A DNA stretch of 64,000 nucleotides from the NCBI GenBank assembly GCA_949751835.1, contig CATKHK010000071.1:180204-244203 (forward strand). The letters run 5' to 3'. This DNA comes from Blepharisma japonicum. Taxonomy: Eukaryota > Ciliophora > Heterotrichea > Heterotrichida > Blepharismidae. Positions 21,362 to 34,900 of this stretch are shown here, in pieces. The notes below the pieces were generated by a model. That model did no database searches. It saw nothing but the letters and a program-made list of their open reading frames with translations, and had not been told where the DNA came from. The translations under genes were made by a program, and so were the position numbers. Within the stretch, counting starts at the first letter, position 1. The number at the start of each line of letters is the position of its first letter.

Positions 21362-23278
21362 TTAAGCATCGTTTATATTTATTTTTTTATCAATTTTTCT
21401 TTTCATTGCTTTTACTGCTCGGGAAATCTCCTTTTGATTTTTTAAAATTATTCTTATCAATTTTTCTTGCTTATTTTCTTCGTAGTTTTCTGTTTGTAGC
21501 CAAGAGGTGCTGAATTTAGATGGAGATCCTTCATTATTAATATCAATTGTGCTTTGTCTGAATTGTTTTTTTAGCTCCTCTTGATCGAACTCAGTATGCT
21601 CTATGTTTGCTAATAGTTCTCCGATTTTTATTTCGCGATTTGTTGATTTTGTGAGAAGATCGTTTTTCTTTTCAGGGTATCCTTCATTTAGCATGAGCAT
21701 AAATGCTTTTCTTGGCACAGCTAAAGCTTGTACAGGAATTTCTCCTGCTGCAACATAATCAATTGATACAGGAGCTTTTGTTATGCATGAATAGTCACCA
21801 ATAACAGTTCTTCCGTTTGAAAACTGAAGCAATACTTTTGGAGTACCATTAATAAAAGCTTCACAGTTAACCTTTCCTTTAGTAATAAACAGCACTTCAT
21901 GAGCTTTTGTGTTCTTTTGTAAAATGAGCTCTCCAGGCTTGAAAATTCTAGGCTGAAAATGAAAGGCTAAGTCATATTTAAAATTTCCTTGGCCTAGATA
22001 CTCTTTAAACCAAAAGAAAATGTCAGAATATAATCTGTTCACTATAGAATTAATAATTGATCTAGGAAGCCATTGCAGATATACGTGATCTGTAGCTATT
22101 AGATCTTCATATGTTTCTGCTTTCCAGTATTTTCCTGCAATATCTTTCAATCTGTTATTTTCTTTATAGTTAGCAAAATGCCCTACGATTTGAGCCCTAA
22201 GCTCTACTGGGATGTCTCCATGCTTTTGTTCCAAATTTTCAAGCCATTCATTTAGTTCCGCACTGTGGTCTGGCTCTGATAGAATTTCATTAAATTCAGA
22301 AACTGTACTGTTAAAAGTTGCCATAATAATAGAGTATGCTGCTATCCCAATAATAATCACTATTATCATAAATCCTTTTTCATATAAATTCACAGGCACA
22401 AGATCTCCAAATCCAATTGTTAGTAGAGTTGTGGAAATATAATACATCGTTCTCAGCAGCTTTTTGCTTTCTGAAAAATGTTGCAAGTAAACGTCGTCAA
22501 AATTGTGATCCCATTTCATGTACCAACCCCTAAATAAACAGGCTGTTGCATATATAAAAGTAAGCATAATAATAAGAAGCTGTGAGAGTCTTCACGTCAC
22601 ATCAAAGATAAACCGAATTAAGTTTAAGTCCTTTCCTTGCTGTGAAAGTTTTATTATCTTGAATAAAAAGCCCAAAAACCTGTACTGTAAGTTAAGAATT
22701 CGCCGAAATTTCAAAAATCTAAAAAGTCTAATCATATATTCAGTGTCTGGGTTAATAAACCTCCACGGTATCAAGCAAATCAAATCAACTAAAAATCAAG
22801 ATTTTAAATACCTTATCACTATAGACTTATGCGATATAATAAGGTTATCGTAATTATTTTTATAATCTGTGAAAAAGCAAAATATCAAATCAATGCCAAA
22901 AATACATTGCATAATTGTATCTCAAACTAAAGTACCTCCTTCAGGTGGGCCAAATGCTATAAAGTGCAAGCAGCTCCCAATTGCGTAAATAAGTAAAAAA
23001 TCAATAAATGTGCTAAAAATTACCTTTCATTTAGTATTGTAATGAATAATAAATCGAGGTTTCTTGAAGGAATCCCTTAGAATCTGCTGATTGATTATTC
23101 TCTCTATTCCCTTGATATAATTAAAATTTGGTTTTGTATCAGAAGAAAGGGAAAAAAGCTTATGGTGCTTATGTGGTTGAGTATTATACAGATTTCCCAT
23201 AAGAAGCTTTGCATGTTCAGAAAAATTTTCATACTGGTCTGTAGGCAGAGATTCTGCTGTTGCTAACCACCTTTTCAT
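21362..23278 (-). CDS. Voltage-gated-type K+ channel with C-terminal cNMP-binding-like domain (copy 1)
   Basis: A 638-aa six-transmembrane channel, ATG 23276-23278 to TAA, no intron, TGA as Trp at several positions. S1-S6 span about residues 85-330. The S4 region is MIRLFRFLKFRRIL, and the pore carries the K+ filter TTLLTIGFGD. After S6 there is a C-linker (about 350-425) and a CNBD-like fold (about 425-525; PRIFKPGELILQK, then GKVNCEAF). The phosphate-binding cassette is atypical: G-D replaces F-G-E, and the Arg that binds the cyclic phosphate is missing (APVSIDYVA), so ligand binding is doubtful, as in EAG/KCNH channels. It is a tandem paralog of the gene just upstream (23381-25414). Both share the N-terminal motif ESLPTD. 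Confidence 0.92.
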
Positions 23279-23380
23279 TTAAACTTATAAATTTTATTGA
23301 ATTCAGCCATAGCCAGCTCAAAAATTAATTTAATATGTATAAAAAATATAAAAACAATATTACAATTTTAAAGCTCGATA

Positions 23381-25414
23381 CTACTCGTCTTTAGTTTCAA
23401 CGATTCTTTTTGCAAACTCATCACTGGGAACAGATGTATGCGTCCGAGATAGATTTAACTTTTCTTTTTCCTCGAGATTTTTTACCTCCATGGCGCTTAA
23501 AAGCAATCTTTTTTTAGAAATATTTCGCTTGATAGTTCGAATTTTTCTTCTCAAGTCATGCTCGCACTTTTGTAACTTTTTCTTCATTTCAGCTTCAAAA
23601 TTGTCTTCATCACGAACTATTGGAGTAGTTTCAAAAAGTTCTGCTGCCATGCTTGACCTTCTTAAATCAATGTCTATAATTTCAGAGTTTTTAGTTACAA
23701 AATCACTTCCATTTCTTCGATTTAACTTTTTCTCCGCCCTAGCTATTGCAAGTTGTATTTTATTTTCTCTGTTTGTTGATTTAATAATCAACTCTTTTTT
23801 CTTGACAGGATATCCTTCGTTTAAAATTAATAAAAATGCTTTTTTAGGCACAGCAAAAGCTTGAACTATGCTTTTGCTTTTTACTACATAATCAACAGAT
23901 ACTGGGGCATTCATTAATATAGAAAAATCACCAACCACAGTTCTTCCTTTATTAAATTGCAATATCGTTTTATATTTACCATTTATTAAAGTTTCACATA
24001 TAACCTTTCCATTTAAAATAAAAAGTACTTCTTTGGCTTTTTCTCCTTTTTCATAAATTCTCTCTTCTGGCTCAAAGAATCTTGGCTGGAAATGAAAAAT
24101 CAAATCATATTTAAAATCTGAATTTCCAAAGTAGTTTTTAAACCAAAAGAATATATCTGTAAATAAAGAATTGAAAATATTTTTTATCAAAGATTTTGGT
24201 AAGCGTGATAAGTATTCATTGTCAATAGTAGCTATTTCATCATAGGTTTCAGCAGTCCAATATTTTCCAGATAAGTCCTTTAAACGATCATTTTCCCAAT
24301 AGTTAACAAAATGCTCAATTATTTTCGATCGAATCTCTTTCGGAATTTCTCCATGCTTTATTTCAATAGAATTCATCCAAGATTTCAAATCAGAATTTCA
24401 GTCTGGCTCAGAGAGCATAAAATTGAATTCTGAGACTGAGCTAATAAAAAGCCCCATTGCATATGAATAAAAGGCAATCCCAATTATAATCACAACTATC
24501 ATAAATGCTCTTTCATATAAGTTCACAGGTACATAATCACCAAATCCTAGAGTTGCTAGAGTTGTTGTTATAAAATAAAGTGTATGAAATAATCTATTTG
24601 AAGAAGTTGCTTCTTCATTAAAATAATGGTCTGCAAAGTTATGTGGAAAGAAGCTGCTATATCAATAGAATAAACAGCCTACCAAGTAAATAGAAAAGCA
24701 CATTATAATTAAATACCTCCAAAGGTTTCTAATGCAGCCTATTAGGAAGCGAGCTTTATTTAAATCTTTCACTATTTTTGAAATTTTCATAATTTTGAAG
24801 GCATCATTTAGCATATTATTAAATATTTTTATCACGCGCTCAATTCTGAAAAATCTTAAATTTCTGATTAAATATTCTAAATCAAACCAAATATAACGGA
24901 AAGGTATAAGACAGAGGATATCTCTAAAAAATCTAAATTTCAAATATCGCAAAATAATTTTTCTGTGTGAAACCACTCTTTCCCCGTTAGAGTCTTCGTA
25001 GTCAGTAAAAAATGCCAATATTAGATCTACGCCGAATATGCACTGCATTATTATATCAAGAGTTTCATATATATTTTCAGGTCTTCCAAATGCTAAATAA
25101 AATAAAGAGGTAATTAACGAATATCCAATCAAAAAATCAATAAAATTATTATAAAGCAGCTTTCACTTGGATTTATTACTGATTACTCAAGCAGATTTGC
25201 TCTTTTCTTTGTTTATTATATTGTATTTCAATGATTTATGAAAAAAATCATCAAGAATTGATTTTCTATAATGAGGGCTAGAAAAAAGTGTTTTTTGCTT
25301 CTTTATTTTAGCTGATTTATCATTATATAATTTCCCCATAATTAAACTGATATGTTCGTATTGACTTTCAATGTTATCTGTTGGCAAAGACTCACCGGTG
25401 ATAATCTGTTTCAT
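23381..25414 (-). CDS. Voltage-gated-type K+ channel with C-terminal cNMP-binding-like domain (copy 2)
   Basis: A 677-aa paralog of the gene at 21362-23278, about 100 bp upstream of it on the same strand. ATG 25412-25414 to TAG, no intron, TGA as Trp at several positions. S4 is LIRNLRFFRIERVIKIF. The K+ filter is TTTLATLGFGD. The C-linker and CNBD-like domain align with copy 1 almost without gaps through EGYP. The cassette again has G-D for G-E and no phosphate-binding Arg (NAPVSVDYV), so this loss predates the duplication. The C-terminal about 130 residues are charged and diverge from copy 1. Such channels set resting potential or shape repolarisation; which applies here is unknown. Confidence 0.92.
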
Positions 25415-25554
25415 GTGACAATTTTAAATAATTATTAATTTTATTAATATAGAAAAAAACATAACCATTTTTTCAAGTTTTTTGTAAAAGCATTATCTAT
25501 CTATTTAAAAATAAAACAAAATAAGCTATTCGAGTCATATAAATGAAAAACTTT

Positions 25555-28500
25555 TTATAAAGTATCTTCAGAAATGTCTTGATTTCCAGTTTGAAATTCA
25601 GAAGCAGCCGAATTTTCACCAGGATATTCAACTTCTGAAAACTGAGGTGTGATACTAACAGATCCTGTATCCTTTTCCCTCCTCTTTTTTGTCCAATTTC
25701 TTCAGCTTTTAAATACACTTCTCGCATATATCATTGCAAAGAATAAATTTGTTTTGCCTTTGCCTTTCAATTGGTTATTCTATATAATTTTTACTCTAAA
25801 TTCTGAATTGAACCCTGAGCTTATTTTTTCTCTTATTAATTGAAGCTTTTTAATAGTGCTGCTTTCTTCTTTTCTTATCAATTTCTGTGACTTTTTGTCT
25901 AAATGTTTAACTAAACCTACTGCATGTTTTCTTTTTAGGATTGCAAAAAGCATATCATTATAATATATATATCCTTCAGAATCTATATGAATATTCATAA
26001 TTGACAATAGCTTAATAATTTTCTCATTTGGAGTGCCCAATGGAACCCCTAAATCTTCTCCTAAAGAGTACATAAGCTCCACAAGAAACTTGTAATGAAT
26101 CCTTATTCCTTCACTTGCGACTGAATAAATTGCCCAAGCTTTTTTGAATTTCTTTACATCTTTGTTGAAAATGATTACCCCACTTTTTGCATCATTAGCA
26201 AAATCTTGGTAATCTTGCAAAATCACCATAACGAAAACGTTTAGCATAACAAAAGTGGTAGCAGCTATAAAAGTGCATCAGTATATGTAAGAAACTGTTT
26301 CTCCTGCTGAAGAATTCGCACAATCAAACATGGCATCAGGCCAGTTTTCGCCTGTTGAGTGTCTGAATAGCTTAACTAAAGCTTTATCGAAATTATGCAT
26401 GTTGCTATAATCATCGAACATAACTCCACTGTCAATAGAGTGATAAAGAAATACTCCGAGAATTGCATAAATAATATAAATTAACAGCAAAACTGATGAA
26501 ACATTAAGAATTGAAGGTATTGAATAGGAAACCAAAGTGATCAGCTCCTGAAGTGTTTTGAATTTCTTGACAAGTCTAATAATACGAGTCACCCTCAGGA
26601 CTCTTACTGTTCTAATGACTTGAGGAGCCCTGCTCAAAACTGAGCTCCCTGAAGAAATATAATAAGTCATGATTAAATCAATAATAGATGAAACTACAAC
26701 AAAAAAATCAAATCTGTTTCATCTATCTCAAAAATAAGTCACTCCCATTCCAGTAATCTTTATGATTCCTTCGCCTATAAATACATAGGTGAACGCAGAA
26801 TTTAAATTTTCCAGAACATTTGTTCATGTTGCAGAAGCCTGTTCATAGTAAAGGCACATCACAATGAAGTTAAATATAATACAAGTGCTCACAAATGCTT
26901 CAAAAGTCCAGTGATCTTGCATTGTGAAAAAAAATAATTGAAATCTATTCTCAGGCTTACTTGATTTTTCTATTTGAGGTTTTGATTGGGAAATTAAGGT
27001 TTGAAGCTCGACTCAGACCATCTGCTCTTTAGAAAGGATAAGTGAAGCTAAGGAGCTCTCATTTTTTTTAGCTTCAGTGAATTTTTCAAAGATGACACCA
27101 GCTAAAAGGTTGATAAAAAAGATTGATGATATCGTTAAGTGAATTATGAAATATATAGCAGCACTTGGGAAGTACCCTTGAATAGGGGCATGGCCATCTT
27201 TATAGCCACTTATTGTGAGGAACATGTAATCAGGCCAATTTTCTTGGGTAGTCAATATAAATGAAGCAATCATAGCATCTGGGACACTATCAAAATTGAA
27301 ATTTGAGTTCACCCAATCATATCCTAAAGATTGGCAATCGTCTATATTATCAATATTTGTGTTAGAGCATTTATACAATTTCCCACCAAATAACGATACC
27401 CCTAAAATAGCAAAAATAAGCCAAACAAGTAGAATTACAATTGCTACATTAAAAACACCTATAAGGGACTCTATCAAGGCATTAATCATAATTTTCATTT
27501 GAATATTATGGCTTATAATTCTCAGAGGTCTCAAAATTCTAAGCAGTCTTAAAACTTTAATTACAGGAACATTTACATTTGTTAAAGCAAGATCAATAAT
27601 TGATAGTGTTACTATCATACAATCCAATTGACACCAAGAATCTCTAAGATAAGACCCTTTCGATATCAGAAAGCCCATTGAAATACTTTTTATGACACCT
27701 TCTATACCAAAAAGTATTGTAAAAGCTATATCTAAATAATAGGAAACTACAACTCTTGTATCATCTTCAGAGTAGTCAAGTAAATAAGTATCCCAAATTA
27801 ATTTTAATGTGCTAGCCATAATAACCAATAGTATAAATCCTTCGAATTTTTGGCTGCTGGTCAGTTTGTATGCAGCTTTCCTTAAACAGTTATTTTTTGA
27901 AAATACAAAGAAACTTCGTTCACATTCAATCCCTTGATATAAAGTTTTTGTTTCTTTTTTAGTGCTTATTGTGTGCAAATCCTCCAAGGAAACATTGTCT
28001 TCACTGTCACTGTCGCTATCACTATCACCATCACTTAAATCTTCAAGCATTTTTAACCTTTTTTCTTTTTTTTTTCTTATTCTGGCTGTTATAGAAAAGA
28101 TGCTACTTCTCCTTTCACTTTTTGTTGAAATTGAATCCGTGGCAGTCCAAGTATCATCATCTTCGTCTTCATTTGAGAACATATCAAGTACTAAAGCCAA
28201 AAATATGTTCAATAAAATCTCATTTCCAAGTACTAATCACCAAGCTGGAAACAGTACTCCTGAATATCCATATGTAGATCTCATGCATACATATTGTATA
28301 TAATTTCAGCTCTCAGCAGTCATTATCTGAAAAATTGAAATAAAAGAAAAATAAAAGTCATTGAAATTATATTTATACTTAGACTCAGTAAAATCAAGTT
28401 TTCCTGCAAATAGTTGTAGACCAATGATTGTAAAGATCAAGAGGAAAAGTAGAACAAAAATCATTAAGTAAAAAAAATTTGCAAGATTTTTTGTTAATTT

Positions 28501-31494
28501 GCTGATTATGTGAGTCATGGTCTGAAGATATCTGAAAAGCCTGACAACTCTGATAACTCGGAAAATTCTTAAAATTCGAATCGCCCATAAAGCTTTAAAC
28601 GAAGTTCCTGAGTCTGCTAAAAATAGATATTCAATTAAGCCTAAAACAGTTATAACACCATCAAAGATATTCATTTTTTCTCTACAATAATTAGCAAACC
28701 CAAGACCTAAGACTTTTATTCCCATTTCTGCGACAAAAATCATTGTAAAAACAGAATTCATTGTAGTTAGAGTTGATTCAGTAGATGAATCAATACCATA
28801 ATGGTTTATTGATAAAACTATTGTATTAGCAATCACACATAAAATCATCACATAACTAAAACATTTGCTTTTTGAAATCAGTTTTAATGGATATGAAATC
28901 TTTTGTCATGTTCCTAAAGCTCCTCGACCTCATACTCTATATTTCATATTGTCAATTTTTTCTTTATATTCATTTGCTTTTATCCCATCATTTGAATTTA
29001 TGTCATATCCTGACCAGTCTCCAATGACATGATTTGTTATTTTATCCTTTTCTTTCACATTTTTTATTATTAAAGGCACTTCAATTGAAGTCATGTAAAA
29101 TGCTATTTTGGCTCTGAATTTTGTGCATAAAAAATTAAAAACCTCAGGCTTATCGCCAATGTTTCTATATCTGTCCAGAATATCTAAAACATTGTTATCT
29201 CACTTTTGAGTCAGACTTTCTAAATCATTTAATACACTGCCTCCTCTATAGACAAATGTATACTTTTTTGATGAACATTGCTCAATTTGATTTGTTTCTC
29301 CATTCAAAACATCATAAATAGAATCTGATGAAATCTCGTTGTTTTCCTCAATGTGAGGTTTAACTTTTGTCATATCAGAAACATTTTTAAGTTTTAGCGC
29401 TAAATCTTTTCGGATTTTTATATTTTTTACCTTCGTTAGCATTGGTGTTAATGTTTTGGTTGAAGTGATTTTTGATAGGGTTCTTTTGGATGTGTTTTGG
29501 AATAAAGATGTCATTCTTGATAGCAAACTCCCTTTGCGTGTTATTGAATCTTTAGGCTCATCACTTACAGAATGCGAATTCATCATACTCAGAGTTAATT
29601 CTGCTGGCTTTCCTGGGTTTAGCAAATCGTCTTCAAAACTATCGGCTGAGAATTTATTTGGGTATTTTAAATTTCTTTTTTCACTTAGAGGCTGAGAAGT
29701 AGTAAAGTTGTGAGCTTCAAATGCAATTTTCGGAGAAGGTAAGCTGTCATTTTGGTCTTTAACAGCAGCATCATTATTATTGATATTATTTTCAAGAGAA
29801 TTCATATCTTGAAAATCAGAAAAAGCATAATCCATAATTTTAGGCTTTGCTTGTTGAAAAATTCCACTCATTTTGAGTTTTTTTGAATTTAGGATTATAA
29901 TTTGATCCCCAGATCTTTTATTTCTATCTAAATGTGGAATTTCTTCTTTTTCTTCTCGATTGCCTTGAATTAAACTATTTTCTGGGTCGGAATCAGATTT
30001 ATCCATTTTTGATGGATTCCCTTCTTTTTTTATTTCATCATTTTCTCCAATTAAATTTTCCAGAATTGAAGAGTCGGCCGATTCTTCATCCTCTATTACT
30101 TCTTTCGATTTTTGTTTCAAGCGAGCTTTTTCCATTTCCTTTGAAAAATTTGAAAATAAAATGACTTCCATTAGATTCAAGACTAAAAAAGTCCCAATGA
30201 AAAGTAATACAATAGAAAAAATTATTGCCATTGGCTGATTAAAGGACTTTTCTTCAATCCTCATTATATCGCTTCAGCTTTCTTGGCTGATCGAAGTAAA
30301 GCATTGCAAAAATCCCATCATGACATTATCGAAATTAATCATTCCGTATTGAGGATTATTTAACGTATTTACACATTCATAGCCTTGGCCACAGTCCATA
30401 TTTCCACATGAAGTCATACTGCTTTGTGGATATTGCATAGCTCCTGATTCTAGGTTCATGCACTGGTAAGTAAACATCCCACTAAATAATTGGTTTCCGA
30501 TGATGCCAAAAATCAATAGAACAAAAAACAGTATAATAAAAATATTTGATAGTGGCAAAATTGACCCCAAAAGTGCTAAAACAAGCACACGCAGACCCTT
30601 AAGAGAAGATATGCTTTTCAAAGGTCTGAGAATTCTGAGTGATCTAAGAGCACTTAAATTAACCCCAGAATTTGCATAGTTCGCAGCTCATGCAGTCACT
30701 AGAATAGTAAAATCAAGGGCATTCCAAGGATCTCTAATATACGAAGTTTTCTTAAAAATAAATCCATAGGCCAAAACTTTTAGGGCAAATTCTACAGTAT
30801 AAACATATAAAAAAATCTGATCCATGATTGCTAGATTTTGAGGTTGGGAACTAGCATTTGGGTCTTCAATTGACAAAACTATCGCATTTGCAATAATGAA
30901 GCACAAAATAATAGCATCAAAAGCTGGGTTACTCACAATATGATAGCAAAACTGAGAAATTCCACATTTTATCCTTAATAAGGCCTTTCTTAATTCCAGA
31001 AGAGGATAATTATCATTTAATTCTTCAATAATTTCAAATTGAGTAAACTCCCTGATCTTTAAATAACCCTTGAGTGCCTCTGAGCTATCAAAGCTGAGCG
31101 TCGATTGATTGTCTTCATAAGAAGACCTAAGACTTTTGAGTGTATTTCCAGCTGAGTATTTTTTATTGCTATTATCCATGTCCAATTGCAGTAGAAAGCT
31201 AGGATTCATAGCAGTTGTGTGCAAATTATTTTTTCCAATAAAGGAGCTTCGGAAAGATTCATTTAGACTCGATTCAAAGATCATTGGAGAGTAATTTTGA
31301 TCAAATGATTTATTTTGGCCGTTTAGGGTAAAAGCATTACTTTCATAATCTGGTTGCTCTTCAATGTTGTTGGATTTATAGTGGTTTCTTCTACTTTTTG
31401 CATCAGTGCATTCGCTTGCGTTTGCTCAGTCATCAGAAATGCTCTCATATCCTAGTCTAGAATTATAATTGAGCCAATACGATTTTTCTTGCAT
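25555..31494 (-). CDS. Four-domain voltage-gated cation channel, paralog A
   Basis: A 1,974-aa alpha subunit of the Cav/Nav/NALCN superfamily, two exons. ATG 31492-31494; stop TAA 25555-25557. Four repeats of S1-S6 are present, each with an Arg-rich S4 (for example AIRILRIFRVIRVVRLFRY in domain II and RTVRVLRVTRIIRLVKKF in domain IV). The filter-bearing pore loops read SQESW, TAESW, TQENW and TGENW, so the ring is E-E-E-E, which in known channels means Ca2+ selectivity. The Trp of loops I and II are TGA codons. The I-II linker is long and Ser-rich. The C-terminal tail has VSITPQFSEVEYPGENS, shared with B and C. The 15-nt intron at 25780-25794 follows residue 1900. Confidence 0.94.
25780..25794 (-). 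other. 15-nt intron in channel A
   Basis: GTAAAAATTATATAG, with an A six bases from the 3' end, phase 0. C has a 16-nt intron, and B an exonised copy, at the same alignment position. Confidence 0.9.
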
Positions 31495-31929
31495 TTTTGT
31501 CCAAAATTATTGATAGGCAATATTTCGAATTTATACTTATTGCTTTAGAACACTTAGAAAAGCTCATATCATATAGATGAAATAAATGCATTACTTAGAA
31601 ATTTAACTTTTAAGCAGTTTCTAAAATAAAATAAAATTAAATAAAATTGATAAAAAAAATTGTATATATCAGAATTTATTTATAAAAATTAAAATATAAT
31701 AATTGAGAAATGGGGTTGTTGCTATTAATTAATTTTTCATGAAAATAAGTATCAGAAATGTTTCGCTTATTAAATAACGATTTAGTCATTTAGAAAGTCA
31801 CTTAATTTTTAGATAAGTGCAAAGCAAATAGATTTTAAATATTTATTATTTTATCCATGTCAAGTTTTTAATTTAAAAAAAAGAACGTTTAATAAACCTA
31901 ATATTAATTAAGCATTAATAGTTCTATAA
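31495..31929. other. Spacer between channel genes B and A
   Basis: 435 bp of AT-rich DNA between the stop of B and the start of A on the minus strand. It should hold the promoter of A. No repeat or leftover coding sequence that would mark the duplication boundary is visible. Confidence 0.5.
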
Positions 31930-34900
31930 TTATGTATTTATTTGTTCTTCAGATACAACTGAGTTTTCACCTGGAAACTCAATCTCAGAAAATTGTGGTG
32001 TCACACTAATTGACCCAGGATGTTTATTTTTTTTCTTTTTAACCCAATTTTCTCAGCTTTTGAATACTGTTTTTGCATATATCATTGCCATAATTAAATT
32101 GTTTTTTTGCCTGTCATTTTTCTGATTCTTCTGTGTAAATTTTCCCTTATTTCTTGTAGAATCTATTTTTTGTTTTAATTTTTGCAGCTTTTTGGACGTT
32201 TTTAGCTCTTCTTTTTTTAATAGCTTTTGAGAATCAATATCAACATCACTTTTGAGTGATTTTGAATATTTTCTTTTCATTACAGCAAATAGCATATCAT
32301 TATAATATACAAAACCCTCAAAATCTATATCAATTTCCATAATCGATAGTAGCTTAATGGCTTTTCCATAGGTATATTGATCGGAAACGCCTAAGCCATT
32401 CCCAAGCGCATACATAAAATCGACTAAATATTTATAGTGTATTTTCTTTCCGCGGGTTGATTCTGTATATGTTGCTCAGACTTTTTTGAATTTTTTTACA
32501 TCCTTATTAAACATAATAACACCACTTTGAGCGTCGTTTGTAAAATCTTCATAATCTTGAAGAATCACCATAACAAATAAATTCAGCATTATGAATGTGG
32601 TTAAAGAAATAAAAGATATTCAATATATGTAAGATACTGCCTTTCCTGCTGAAGATTTTGCACAATCATTCATTGCCGTCGCTCAACCTTCTCCAGTAGC
32701 ATGGATGAAAAGCTTTAGAAGTGCTTTATCGAAATTGTTCATATTATTGTAAGAATCGAAATTTCTTCCATTATCTATTGAGTGAAATAAATACACACCC
32801 AGAATAGCATAAATAACAAAAATTAATAGTAAAATAGCTGATACATTAAGGATAGATGGAATTGAATAGGAGAGTAGAGTAATCAAATCTTGCATAGTCT
32901 TGAATTTTTTTATAAGTCGAATAATTTTTGTGACTCGTAGCACCCTTAGTGTTCTTACCAATTGTGGTACCGTTGCCAATACTGAACCTTCTTGAGGAAT
33001 CATGCCAGAGAGGAAAAAATCCAAAATAGAAACAATAACTACAAAAAAATCAAAGCGATTTCACTTATCTTTAAAATAGCATCTACCAAGCCCAATTATT
33101 TTGATAGCCGCTTCAGAGATAAAAATACAGGTAAAGCTCAAGTTAAAAAACTCAAGAAATTGCTGATATTTTTGTGGTGCTTGATTATAATACAAACACA
33201 TTAATATAAAATTGAGGATAATACATGTAATTATAAATGTCTCAAAAATTCAATTGCTTTGGAATTTATAAAAAATTAGTCGGATTTTATTTTGCGGTTT
33301 ATTTATGGTATCAATTTCAGGCTTTGACTGAGTGATTAAAGATTGAATCTCTACCCATATCATTTGCTCTTTTGTTAGAAGAAGCGATCCTAATGAGCTC
33401 TCGTGTTTTTTAGCTTCTATAAACTTCTCAAAGACTACACCAATTAGTAAATTTATAAAAAAGATTGAGCACATGCACATATGAATAATAAAATAATAAG
33501 CTGCATTAGGGTTCTTGTTGGGATAAAGCGAATGGCCAGGCTTAGTTGTTGCGCAAGTTAAATACATGAAATCTGACCAATCATCTTCAGATGTCAGTAT
33601 AAATGATGCAACCATAGCTTCTAAAACGTTGTCAAAATTGAAAAAATATAAATCCCACGTGTAGCCCATCTCTTCACATTTTTCCTGGGTAAACATTCAA
33701 GAAAAAGAACAAAAATAAAGTTTTCCAGAGAATAGAGATACGCCTAAAATTGAAAAAATTAATCAAAGAATTAGAATTGCGCTTGCTACATTGAGAACTC
33801 CTATTAAAGACTCAATTAAGGCATTTATCATAATTTTCATTTGGATATTGTGTGTGATTATTCGTAAAGGCCGCAAGATTCTTAGCAGTCTTAAGACTTT
33901 AATCATTGGTCAGGAAAAATCTGTTAAAGACAAGTCTGTTATTGATAATATAACGATGGCAAAGTCCAATTGGAATCAGTGATTCCTTAAATATGACCCT
34001 TTAGAAACAACAAATCCCATGGATATAGATTTTATAGCCATTTCAACTCCAAAAATGCAAGTAAAAGCAATATCCAAATTATTTGATATGACAATATTGA
34101 TATTGTTCGAGTCCAAATCAAATAAATAAGTATCTCATATTAGCTTTATTGTGCTTAATGCTATCACGATCAAAGCACAGGCTTCAAATGCATGATTATT
34201 TGACAAACGATAACAAAACTTTCTCAGCTTATTTTCTTTAGAAAAAATTCAAAAGCTTCTCTTGCACTCAATGTCAGCAAAATAAATCATGCTTTTTCTA
34301 TTTATGCTATCATTTTTCAAGTCTTCTAATGACTTACCAGCATCATTTTCATTTTCTTGAAAAATCATTTCAGCACTGGGCTGTATCTTTTTTGAATTTT
34401 TGTGTTTTTGAGAAGTGATAGATGTTTTGTGAGATAGTCCAAGTCCAACTGAATAAGTTTCTGAGCTAGAATCTTCATCTTCATTAGAAAAAATATCAAG
34501 GGTCAAAGCTAAAGCAATGCTTAGTAAAATTTCATGTCCAACGATAAGCCAAACTACTGGAAAAAGAACACCGCTATATCCATAGTCAGTTCTCATTGAG
34601 TAAAGCTCTTGATAATTTCAATTAGCCCCTGTCATGATTTGGAAAATTGAAAGAAATGAAAAATAAAGATCATTGAAGTTATAGCCAATATGTGCTTCAT
34701 AAAATTCCATTTTTCCTGCAAATAGCTGAACTCCAAGTATTGTAAAAATAATCAAAAAGAGACCTTGAAAAATAATGATATACAAAAACATAGATACATT
34801 GTGCGATAATTTATCCATGATGTGATTCATAGTTTCCATGTATCTGAATAATTTTACGACTCTTGTTACCCTAAAAATTCTAAACACTCGAATTGCTCAT

